The notes beneath the pieces are model-generated. The model worked only from the letters and a program-made list of their open reading frames with translations. It did not search any database and was not told the DNA's origin. Positions 1-6,761 of a stretch of 10,748 nucleotides of DNA are shown piece by piece; position 1 is the stretch's first letter; each line of letters opens with the position of its first letter. The stretch comes from Bacteroidota bacterium. GTDB lineage: Bacteria; Bacteroidota; Ignavibacteria; UBA10030. Location of the stretch: the NCBI GenBank assembly GCA_025455125.1, contig JALONE010000079.1, positions 1-10,748 on the forward strand, read 5' to 3'. The translations under genes and the position numbers were made by a program.

Positions 1-573
1 GCGGAGGTCCCGGGTCTCGAGGCTGCGCCCCGCCAATTCCGCGTGCAGAAGCTCGGGCGTGAGCATCGGCTTCGACGACAGGAACGTTGCACAACGGCAC
101 GGAACCACCATCCATTCTCCGTTCCGTTCCAGCATCGTGACGTCGCGGTGGTCCTGAAGCGTTCGCTTGACGTTGCGGAGCAGTTTTGCCAGACCCGGAT
201 CGGAATCACGATACGAGCGGAACATCTGCCGGTTGACGGCATTGAAGACCCGAAGGCGGAGTTCCGCTTCGAGCTGCTCCGCCGTCAGATGCGGGAGTGT
301 CCCTGCGCCCGACAACTCCTCAATGATCGCATACGACCCCGATTCCAGCGGACGGAAGAGGTCCGCGATCGCATCGAAGGCGTAGTCGTCAGCGTTCAAT
401 CCGAGCCTGGCAGGATCGAATCCCCCCGCATTCGTCTTGGCCCGAATGTACGCCGCCGCCATGCGCTGGCAGATCATCACCAGATCCTTCACGCACGGAT
501 CGTTGGGACCCGACCGCTGTATCGCTGCGATCAACGATCGGAGTTCACTCGTTCGTGTGATCCCGTTCTTCAT
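1..573 (-). CDS. Uncharacterised protein, C-terminus cut by the window edge
   Basis: The frame opens with ATG at 573-571 and stays open to base 1, giving 191 visible residues and no stop. The start follows directly on the TAG stop of the DUF4139 gene (TAG-ATG, same frame). No Shine-Dalgarno sequence lies just upstream, so expression probably depends on translational coupling. The visible protein is mostly helical in character, with no signal peptide or membrane segment, so it is probably cytoplasmic. Residues about 30-75 (motifs such as MAAAYIRAK and DDYAFDAIADLF) faintly recall sigma-70 region 2, but no DNA-binding region 4 is visible. A later stretch has the form FRSYRDSDPGLAKLLRNVKR. A Cys-x-Cys pair (PCRCA) sits near residue 159. 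I do not recognise a named family with confidence. That it is a real gene is supported by its position, its codon pattern resembling the neighbours, and the long open frame. Confidence 0.7.
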   Translation of the reverse strand, partial: MKNGITRTSELRSLIAAIQRSGPNDPCVKDLVMICQRMAAAYIRAKTNAGGFDPARLGLNADDYAFDAIADLFRPLESGSYAIIEELSGAGTLPHLTAEQLEAELRLRVFNAVNRQMFRSYRDSDPGLAKLLRNVKRTLQDHRDVTMLERNGEWMVVPCRCATFLSSKPMLTPELLHAELAGRSLETRDLR

Positions 574-2073
574 CTACCATGTGTAGCGGATGCTGTACGT
601 CACGATTCGTTCTTCCCCCTTCTTCAGCTTCACCGGAATTCGAAGCGTGGACTGGTCGATCTTCTCCCACGGCAGGCTGCTGCGGGTAATGCTCCATTCG
701 TTCCAACGCCACGGGTGCTCGTAAACGAGAACTTCCGCCGACTCTTCCTTGTGATTCCGTAACTTGATCTCGATCGTCTCTTCTATCACATGACCGCTGA
801 CAATGACCTTGAAATCCTTCTGCGCTCGTTCGCCCACGATGTCGAACGCGTTCCCGAGATAGAGCCGCACTTCTTCATCCTTCGGCGTATGATCGATCAG
901 GTCTTCACCGACGAATTGCTCTTTCCCGTCATCATCGCGTTTATACACGCGGACCTTTCCTTTGGGGAGCGGGATGCCCAACCCGGCGCGTTGTTCGTTC
1001 TTGAACGTCACGAAGACGCCGACCTTGGTGTTCGATTGTTGTCCGAAGCTCCCCTGATTCCGGTAGGAAGGATTGTTCCGCCAGTAGCGCCATTGGTCGC
1101 CGATGCCGTCGTAAAGGAATACCTTCTTCGCGTCCACACTCGACGCCGAGGTCAATTCGATCTGTTTGGTCTCGTTGTTCGCGAGATCGGTCTTCCGTTG
1201 CAAGGTGTAGATCTTGTATTCAAAGAGCTCCTTCTGCTCGAACTGCGGCGCCATCGCGTCGGCTTCCATCGCACGCATTGCTTTCGCCATCCCCACCGTC
1301 GCCCCTGCATCCTGCACGCGATTCACGTCGCCGGCGACGAGCTTCAATCCCGCATCGCGAAACGTCGTCCCGGAATTGTTCTTGAGCGTGACCCAGCCGG
1401 TGAGATCGAGCTTTGTATCCTTGGCGTCAAGCAGTACGACGTAGTCGCAGTTCCAGGTCAGCTGATTCGCAATGTAGCTGATCTCCGCGCGGTGGGTTCC
1501 CGCACGAAGGGACTGAACGAGCCATTGCAGCTGCGGCTTCAGAACCAGACCATCCGGAAGCGCCGGAAGAATGAGCCGGCCGGCCGGTGAGATCTCGATC
1601 TTTCCGTTGATCTCGGCGATCATCTGCCCGCCGAACGTGTAGGCCGCTCCGCCGCCGTAGGGCGTATAGTTCGGCTGCGGCTGCCAACCGCTGGCCAGCA
1701 ATTTGCCGCGAACGGTGTATTCCTTCTTCCCTTCCACATCGGTACGGATGAACTCCACTTCCTTGCCGATGTACTTCTCCAGCAGTTTCGCGTGATGGAG
1801 CAGGTCGTATTGATAGTTTTGCTCCAGGACCTTCACGGCGACGGGATCGGTCTTGCTCGCAAAATGGAGCGACGTCCCATCGATCGTTGCGGGAATGTCG
1901 GGGACGGTGACGCGATTGATCCCCTTCGTGAAATCGATGGTGCGCTCCTCCCGCACGAGCGCCATGTTCATGTTATAGACGGTGAGATCGACCGAGAGCC
2001 GCTCACTCGCTTGCTGCTGCGCAAACGCGGCGACTGAACTCGTGAGAAGCAACACAGCGACGATGTTCCTCAT
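574..2073 (-). CDS. Secreted DUF4139 domain protein
   Basis: A 499-residue exported protein of unknown biochemical role. Residues 1-18 form a typical signal peptide (MRNIVAVLLLTSSVAAFA, cleavage before QQ). The mature N-terminal part (about 25-125) begins with a beta-rich segment containing VYNMNMALVREERTIDF, as usual ahead of DUF4139. The DUF4139 core starts near residue 185; YIANQLTWNCDYVVLLD and LDLTGWVTLKNNSGTTFRDA, followed by LKLVAGDVNRV, are family hallmarks. The protein ends in YSIRYTW, a normal family C-terminus, so the TAG stop looks genuine. The frame extends upstream to 2133, but ATG at 2073-2071 is the better start: it begins the signal peptide and has GAGGAGG five bases upstream. 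It lies 78 bp downstream of the amidohydrolase gene and abuts the next gene with no gap. Family members are widespread and poorly characterised; a periplasmic or outer-membrane-facing location is inferred. Confidence 0.9.
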   Translation of the reverse strand: MRNIVAVLLLTSSVAAFAQQQASERLSVDLTVYNMNMALVREERTIDFTKGINRVTVPDIPATIDGTSLHFASKTDPVAVKVLEQNYQYDLLHHAKLLEKYIGKEVEFIRTDVEGKKEYTVRGKLLASGWQPQPNYTPYGGGAAYTFGGQMIAEINGKIEISPAGRLILPALPDGLVLKPQLQWLVQSLRAGTHRAEISYIANQLTWNCDYVVLLDAKDTKLDLTGWVTLKNNSGTTFRDAGLKLVAGDVNRVQDAGATVGMAKAMRAMEADAMAPQFEQKELFEYKIYTLQRKTDLANNETKQIELTSASSVDAKKVFLYDGIGDQWRYWRNNPSYRNQGSFGQQSNTKVGVFVTFKNEQRAGLGIPLPKGKVRVYKRDDDGKEQFVGEDLIDHTPKDEEVRLYLGNAFDIVGERAQKDFKVIVSGHVIEETIEIKLRNHKEESAEVLVYEHPWRWNEWSITRSSLPWEKIDQSTLRIPVKLKKGEERIVTYSIRYTW

Positions 2074-2078
2074 GGAAT

Positions 2079-2085
2079 CCTCCTC
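2079..2085 (-). promoter_or_regulatory. Strong Shine-Dalgarno site deciding the DUF4139 start
   Basis: On the minus strand this reads GAGGAGG, five bases before ATG 2073-2071. It favours that ATG over in-frame start codons further upstream, which would put a 20-residue charged extension before the signal peptide. Confidence 0.85.
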
Positions 2086-2151
2086 TGGTTGATGGCTGCC
2101 AGCATCAGAGATACATGCAGCGATCAGAGCCAAGGTAAATGGACGATCGAC

Positions 2152-3825
2152 TCACTTCTGTGCGCCCGCCCCCTTCAGAATGCGGCCGGGGAGATTGCCG
2201 GTGAACGCCCCGTTCTCCCACACCGACTGTCCGTTGACCATCACAACATCCATTCCCTCCGAATATTGATGAGGGTTCTCAAATGTCGCCTTGTCAACCA
2301 CCTTCGCCGGATCGAACAGAACGAGGTCCGCATAGAACCCGGGTTTCACCAATCCCCGCGAGTCGAGACCGAACCGTTGTGCTGCGAGAGAGGTCATTTT
2401 GCGGATCGCATCTTCGAGTGACAGGACATTGTCCTGGCGAACATACTTCGCGAGGATGCGCGTGAAGCTTCCATACGCGCGGGGATGCGGCTTGCTGGTG
2501 CTGAACGGGCCGTCGATGGCGATGCCGCGGGCGTCTGTGTTGAAGCCGGTCCATGGCTGCGCGATGGCCATGCGCACATCCTGCTCGTTCATCGCAAAGT
2601 AGATCGCACCCGTCCGCGCGGAGTCCGCGATCAGCAGGTCGAGCAACGCATCAACGGGGGGCTTCTTCCACCCGTTCGCGATCGCGCTCAGCATGAGTCC
2701 TTCGAGATTCTTCAACTCGGGATTGCCGATCGAAGCGATCATGATTCCCTCGGGACCGGTTCCGCGATAGAAGTTAACCGCGCCTTTCGTCGTTCCCTCG
2801 AGTTCTCCTTTGATGCGGATGCGGACGGAGGGATCTTTGATCCGCTCGAGGAATTTCTCCGTCCCGCCATCATGCACCCAGGCGGGAACCGCTGCGCTCA
2901 GGCTCGTGCCGCTCGCCGTGTACGGATACACATCCGCCGTGACGTCCAATCCTTCGGAACGAAAGCGGCTGATCAGCCTCGTCACCTCGCTCATGCGTCC
3001 CCAGTTCTGCTTGCCGGCAACTTTCAGATGCCAGATGTGCGCCGGGATGCGTGCGCCGCGTGCAACGTCGCTTGCTTCATACAGTGCTTCGATGATGTGG
3101 TCGCGTTCATCACGGATATGCGTGATGTAGATGCCTCCGTGTGCCGCCGCGATCTTCGAAAGCTCGATCAGCTCCTGCACGGGGGCATACGCGGCAGGCG
3201 CGTATTCGAGCGCCGTGCTGACTCCCAACGCACCCTGACGCATCGCGAGGTCTACCAAGTCCTTCATTTGCTGAAGTTCGGCATCGGTCGCGACACGGTC
3301 GTCGTAGCCCACGACGGCAGCGCGAACCTGCGTCGCACCGACGAAGGTGCCGATGTTGATCGCGTGTTTCTTCTCCTCCAACGCACGGAAGTATCCTTCG
3401 AAGTCGGTCCAATCGATCTTCACGCCATGACGGCGTTCATAGGCTTCGAGGTCTCGTTTGGTGCGTTCGTTCTGCGGCGCGGCGGATTCCCCTTCTCCTG
3501 TGATCTCGGTGGTCACGCCTTGCGAGATCTTGCTCATCGCACGATTGTCGACGAGGAGGGAAAGGTCGGATTGACCGAGCATGTCGATGAAGCCGGGGGC
3601 CAGTACACGACCGTTGCCCTCGATGCGCCGCACGGCCGAGACGTCGCTCAGCATCCCAATATCCACGATACGGTCTCCGCGAACGCCGACATCCGCGGTA
3701 TACCACGGATTGCCCGTGCCGTCCACGACCCGCACATTCGTGATCAGCAGGTCATACCGGTCCTGCGGCTGACAGGCAAGCAGAAGCAGCGAAAGAGCAA
3801 GCGAAAGGAAGCGGTGGATGCGCAT
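2152..3825 (-). CDS. Lipoprotein of the D-aminoacylase amidohydrolase family, altered metal site
   Basis: A 557-residue amidohydrolase-superfamily protein, closest in layout to N-acyl-D-amino-acid deacylases. A signal with a lipobox (LLLLAC, Cys18) predicts an envelope lipoprotein. The N-terminal beta part (YDLLITNVRVVDGTG, 24-38) leads into APGFID (76-81), the usual strand before the HxH metal pair; here the next residues are MLGQSD, with no histidine. The bridging Cys position (usually in GNCG) appears as GEGES (110-114). Other ligand positions are kept: YITHIRDE (His236), HIWHLKVAG (His266) and the catalytic-type Asp431 in NTDARG. The C-terminus has the typical GLVKPGFYADLVLFDP return to the beta domain. 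The length is about normal, so this is not a broken gene. ATG 3825-3823 follows AAGGAGAGG. The gene starts 57 bp after the CPBP-PAP2 stop. A deacylase or peptidase-like role on D-amino-acid or peptide amides is possible, but the substrate and even the activity are uncertain given the missing ligands. Confidence 0.88.
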   Translation of the reverse strand: MRIHRFLSLALSLLLLACQPQDRYDLLITNVRVVDGTGNPWYTADVGVRGDRIVDIGMLSDVSAVRRIEGNGRVLAPGFIDMLGQSDLSLLVDNRAMSKISQGVTTEITGEGESAAPQNERTKRDLEAYERRHGVKIDWTDFEGYFRALEEKKHAINIGTFVGATQVRAAVVGYDDRVATDAELQQMKDLVDLAMRQGALGVSTALEYAPAAYAPVQELIELSKIAAAHGGIYITHIRDERDHIIEALYEASDVARGARIPAHIWHLKVAGKQNWGRMSEVTRLISRFRSEGLDVTADVYPYTASGTSLSAAVPAWVHDGGTEKFLERIKDPSVRIRIKGELEGTTKGAVNFYRGTGPEGIMIASIGNPELKNLEGLMLSAIANGWKKPPVDALLDLLIADSARTGAIYFAMNEQDVRMAIAQPWTGFNTDARGIAIDGPFSTSKPHPRAYGSFTRILAKYVRQDNVLSLEDAIRKMTSLAAQRFGLDSRGLVKPGFYADLVLFDPAKVVDKATFENPHQYSEGMDVVMVNGQSVWENGAFTGNLPGRILKGAGAQK

Positions 3826-3857
3826 GAGTCCTCTCCTTATGTGAAGTCTCTGTCAGA

Positions 3858-3879
3858 CCGCGACGATGGGTGCTCGCGG
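3858..3879 (-). other. Small GC-rich hairpin in the intergenic gap
   Basis: CCGCGA at 3858-3863 pairs perfectly with TCGCGG at 3874-3879 around a 10-base loop. It lies just after the TAA stop of the CPBP-PAP2 gene and before the amidohydrolase ribosome site. No T-run follows, so it does not look like an intrinsic terminator; it could be an mRNA stability or partial-attenuation element, or chance. Confidence 0.25.
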
Positions 3880-3882
3880 ATC

Positions 3883-5550
3883 TTACGATGCAAGGCGCGG
3901 CGAGCGCGCGATGCGGTCCCACAAACGCATCAGAACCGGTGCCAGCGCAAGGGCAACGAACGCGACCAGAATGCCCACCACGACGTCGGTCATGTAATGA
4001 TATCGCCCGTAGAAGGTGGAAACGTACAGCGAGATGACGACGGGAGCCATGACCCAGAACGACGGTCGATGATAGCGATACGCCATCGCCCACATGATGG
4101 TCGCCGCGGCACCGTGCGGACTCGGGATCGATCCGCCCGCATAGTGCAGATGGCTTCGCATCAACTCGCCCAGATAGGTCCACACATATCCGTCGAGCGG
4201 GACCGTGTAGAGTTCCTTGATCCAGTACATCGGACTCGCGACCGGCAGGAGGATGAAGCCGATATCGCAGAGGATGTTCGTGAAGCCAAGCGTGAAGAAG
4301 TAATCCTCCATTGCCAGTTCCCCCTTCTTATAATAGATGATCCCGCACAGGATGGGATACAGGGGGACATACACGACGTACGAGAACATCAGCCATTCGG
4401 TAAGCCAAGGCGTGGTATAATCCTGCAGCCACAGCGTCGGTTGAACGCCGAAGATCCACTGCTCGAAGTCGAGGATATAGGAATCCATCCATCGCCCGTG
4501 GATGAGCATCTGCAATTTGTCCACGGCGCCGAAGAGATACGCGTACGAGAGCGTCACCGCGGCGACGCGGAGGAAGAACTTCAGGAACTTCCCCGATGCC
4601 CGGTCGCTGTAGTGGATGAATGCGAGATAGACGATCGCGACGCCGATGTTCTTGAGGACCAACATCCACCAGTCGGGGACGCGCCAGAAGAAGAGCACAG
4701 CCAGAAGCGAGAAGAATGCGAGCGTGGCGAGGATCAGCCCGTCCGTCGCCCGGAGTCGAATGCCGCGAATTGTGATCTGAGAGTTGGTCACGCGAAACAA
4801 GCCTATGTTAGAAGATAAGAACGAGATATAGTAGTCCAGAGAAACACCTAGGATCCAGTGCGTGATGATCGGGACGAGCAATGAACGGGAACGGAATGCC
4901 ACGATCCCCCAGATGAGCGCGCCGAGGATGGAGCTGTAGATCTCTCCATCCGGCTTGCCGATGTGGAGGATGCAAGAGAAGCCGACCTGGATCAGGATCG
5001 CATACCAGTCTCCGAACCGTTCACGCAGACCGAATTGCATGAACCCGCGGAAATAGACCTCCCACCCGATGTAGAAGAAGAGATACGCGAAGGCATGCTC
5101 GATGAACGTCCCAAGCGAGGAACCGGCTCCTTTGAAGAGCGGATACTCGGCGATGAATTGCGGGTCGGACGCAGAGGGATAGGTGATGAGCGCCATGACC
5201 GGCGCAAGGAGAGCAAGCGCCTTCAGCGAAAACCGCCAGTCCCCCATCGTCAAGCCGTATGCGCTCAGCGGCTCGCGAAGGATGAACCGAACGAACAGAA
5301 CGGACAGAACGCCAAAGAGAAGAAACGCCGTTCCGTATGTGTACCATTCCGCGGTCTTGGCGGGATTATCGAACAACACGAACGACGACGAGAGATGCTG
5401 GAGATAGAACGGTTTTGTTCCAAAATACTTCCACGTGGTAAGAATGAGCGGCGTCCAGAGAAGGATGAGCGTCGGCTTTCGGTTCTCGCCGGTGAAGAGT
5501 CGGGCGACCGAACCGCCGGGGACGAGGGAATCCAGAAATTGCTTCATCAT
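3883..5550 (-). CDS. CPBP (CAAX-protease-like) - PAP2_3 fusion membrane protein
   Basis: A 555-residue polytopic inner-membrane protein with two recognisable halves. The N-terminal half (about 25-245) is a CPBP/ABI-type domain: GWEVYFRGF (162-170) is motif 1, a segment ending in His196 (CILHIGKP) is motif 2, and ITHW with His231 is motif 3. The usual motif 1 is EExxxR; here the first Glu position is Trp163, with Glu164 and Arg168 kept, and the Asn/Asp four residues after His231 is Gly235. After a hydrophobic middle (about 270-345) the C-terminal half resembles PAP2_3 lipid phosphatases and inositol-phosphorylceramide synthases: SIPSPHG (474-480, His479) and GRYHYMTD (His518, Asp522) supply the catalytic triad-like residues. 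That half would act on phospho-lipid headgroups by phosphatase or phosphotransfer chemistry. The start ATG at 5550 overlaps the upstream epimerase stop (ATGA); a second ATG follows immediately at 5547. AAGGGAA lies just upstream. The CPBP half may be non-proteolytic. Confidence 0.87.
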   Translation of the reverse strand: MMKQFLDSLVPGGSVARLFTGENRKPTLILLWTPLILTTWKYFGTKPFYLQHLSSSFVLFDNPAKTAEWYTYGTAFLLFGVLSVLFVRFILREPLSAYGLTMGDWRFSLKALALLAPVMALITYPSASDPQFIAEYPLFKGAGSSLGTFIEHAFAYLFFYIGWEVYFRGFMQFGLRERFGDWYAILIQVGFSCILHIGKPDGEIYSSILGALIWGIVAFRSRSLLVPIITHWILGVSLDYYISFLSSNIGLFRVTNSQITIRGIRLRATDGLILATLAFFSLLAVLFFWRVPDWWMLVLKNIGVAIVYLAFIHYSDRASGKFLKFFLRVAAVTLSYAYLFGAVDKLQMLIHGRWMDSYILDFEQWIFGVQPTLWLQDYTTPWLTEWLMFSYVVYVPLYPILCGIIYYKKGELAMEDYFFTLGFTNILCDIGFILLPVASPMYWIKELYTVPLDGYVWTYLGELMRSHLHYAGGSIPSPHGAAATIMWAMAYRYHRPSFWVMAPVVISLYVSTFYGRYHYMTDVVVGILVAFVALALAPVLMRLWDRIARSPRLAS

Positions 5551-6605
5551 TTCCCTTTCTGTCGTGCGCGTTCATCGATGATCCACTCGTACGTCCGGCG
5601 GACGCCCTCCTTGAGCGGGGTAATGTGATATCCGAGTTCCCGCTCTGCCTTCGCGCACGAGTATGCCCAGTCCTGAAGGAACGTCTCGACCCATCCGGGG
5701 GTGATCTGCGGATAGATGCCGAGCCATTCCGCTTTCTTCTTCTCGACCGTGCCGTACGTCATCGCGAGTTTCGGCGGGAGGTTGAATTGGATATGGCGCT
5801 TGCCGCTCACCTCGTCGACGAATTGGAAGAACTGCTTGAGCGATGCATTCTCTCCGCCGAGGATGTAGCGTTCGCCGATGCGTCCTCGCTCGAGCGCCAG
5901 GATGTGTCCCTCCACCAGATCATCGACGAGCGCATAGTTGCCGACATCCTTGCCGCCGTTAAGCAGAACGGGGACCTTTCCGCGGTCGTACATGTCGATC
6001 ATCAGGCTGACGGAATTTCCTTCGGTCAATTTTCCTGGACCGTACACACGGGTCGGATTCACGATGACAACCGGAAATCCTTCGGCGGCGAGCTTCAGCG
6101 CCTCCTGTTCGGCGATGGCTTTGCTTTCCTCATACTCCGTGTAGTACCGCGGCGTGATGCGGGGCATCGCTTCATCCCCCACAACACCCGGAGGGGTCGG
6201 ACCGAAGGTCACAATGGTCGAGGTGAAGACGATGCGCTCGACGCCGACAGCTTTGGCCGCATCGAATACATTCCGCATGCCCCGGATGTTCTGGTCGAAG
6301 AAGATCTTCGGGTCTTTCGCCCAGTTCTTCGCATACGCCGCGAGATGGAAGACATAGCGGCATCCTTCCATTCCCTTGCGCAGGGATTCCGCATCCATAA
6401 TGTCCCCCTGGACGAGACGGATGCGTTCGTGCGTCAGCCCCTCGCGATTGCTCGTCGCGCGAGTGAGTGCATGCACCGTATGACCGCGCTGGATCAGCGC
6501 ATTGACAAGCTTCGTTCCAATGAATCCGGTAGAACCGGTAACAAAGACTTTGGAAGGAGCCAAGGGATTGCGGATTGTAGATTGCGGATTGTGGATTGTG
6601 GGCAC
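5547..6605 (-). CDS. NAD(P)-dependent epimerase/reductase, extended SDR family
   Basis: A cytoplasmic Rossmann-fold oxidoreductase. From the GTG at 6605-6603 it has 352 residues. The cofactor loop TGSTGFIG is at 23-30, the GDI acidic-site region at 67-69, HLAA at 87-90, the catalytic Ser in FTST (Ser129) and the YxxxK pair in YEESK (Tyr158, Lys162); NPTRVYGP (183-190) is typical of extended SDRs. The overall pattern is closest to dihydroflavonol-4-reductase-like proteins and hopanoid-associated sugar epimerases (HpnA type); the substrate cannot be read from sequence. The start is uncertain. Residues 2-14 are encoded by a 7-bp tandem array and no Shine-Dalgarno precedes the GTG. TTG at 6563-6561 would begin LAPSKVFVTG, matching normal family length, but also lacks a ribosome site. 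Its TGA overlaps the ATG of the CPBP-PAP2 gene, so the two are translationally coupled and probably work in one pathway, plausibly lipid or lipid-linked sugar modification (inference). Confidence 0.9.
   Translation of the reverse strand: MPTIHNPQSTIRNPLAPSKVFVTGSTGFIGTKLVNALIQRGHTVHALTRATSNREGLTHERIRLVQGDIMDAESLRKGMEGCRYVFHLAAYAKNWAKDPKIFFDQNIRGMRNVFDAAKAVGVERIVFTSTIVTFGPTPPGVVGDEAMPRITPRYYTEYEESKAIAEQEALKLAAEGFPVVIVNPTRVYGPGKLTEGNSVSLMIDMYDRGKVPVLLNGGKDVGNYALVDDLVEGHILALERGRIGERYILGGENASLKQFFQFVDEVSGKRHIQFNLPPKLAMTYGTVEKKKAEWLGIYPQITPGWVETFLQDWAYSCAKAERELGYHITPLKEGVRRTYEWIIDERARQKGK
6566..6600. repeat. Array A: five 7-bp units, GATTGYR
   Basis: Five contiguous units on the plus strand: GATTGCG, GATTGTA, GATTGCG, GATTGTG, GATTGTG. 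The array lies inside the possible N-terminal codons of the epimerase gene. A change of one unit (7 bp) would shift the frame if translation starts at the upstream GTG. Confidence 0.9.
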
Positions 6606-6635
6606 TGGGAGAGGAAGGTTGGTGAGTTGAGATAA

Positions 6636-6670
6636 TTGATTATTGATTTTTGATTATTGATTGTTGATTG
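6636..6670. repeat. Array B: five 7-bp units, TTGATTN
   Basis: Five contiguous plus-strand units: TTGATTA, TTGATTT, TTGATTA, TTGATTG, TTGATTG. It is AT-rich, unlike the surrounding genes. The last units are a rotation of the GATTG core of array A, so both arrays may share an origin. Both are exactly 35 bp. Confidence 0.9.
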
Positions 6671-6676
6671 GGTGAA

Positions 6677-6729
6677 TGAGCCGTTGAGCCGTTGAGCCGA
6701 TGAGCCGGTGAGTCTGTGAGCCGGTGAGC
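6677..6729. repeat. Array C: 8-bp units, TGAGCCGN
   Basis: Six full units and a partial one on the plus strand: TGAGCCGT, TGAGCCGT, TGAGCCGA, TGAGCCGG, TGAGTCTG, TGAGCCGG, then TGAGC. Only the fifth unit departs from the TGAGCCG core. It starts six bases after array B. Confidence 0.92.
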
Positions 6730-6761
6730 AGAACATCGATGCTCTTCCTCATAGGTTTTAG

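Noticed and set aside
43..762. A plus-strand open frame across the DUF4139 / edge-gene junction
   Set aside because: Antisense to two minus-strand genes, Arg-rich, no recognisable motif; the minus-strand reading gives a DUF4139 C-terminus and a long open frame after it.
3858..3879. Rho-independent terminator inside the leftward block
   Set aside because: The 6-bp stem has no following T-run in the direction of transcription, and the downstream gene has its ribosome site immediately after; kept only as a low-confidence hairpin.
2485..4818. A 777-codon open frame on the plus strand
   Set aside because: It lies opposite the amidohydrolase and CPBP-PAP2 genes, both of which have clear family motifs on the minus strand and good ribosome sites. 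Its translation is Arg/Asp/His-rich with no domain signal, as expected from the complement of GC-rich coding sequence.
5625..6635. A plus-strand open frame of 336 codons opposite the epimerase
   Set aside because: The opposite strand carries TGSTGFIG, YEESK and other SDR motifs; this frame has none and reads through array A at its end.
6494..6736. A small minus-strand frame through the arrays
   Set aside because: Its sequence is produced by the 7- and 8-bp repeats and it overlaps the epimerase in another frame.
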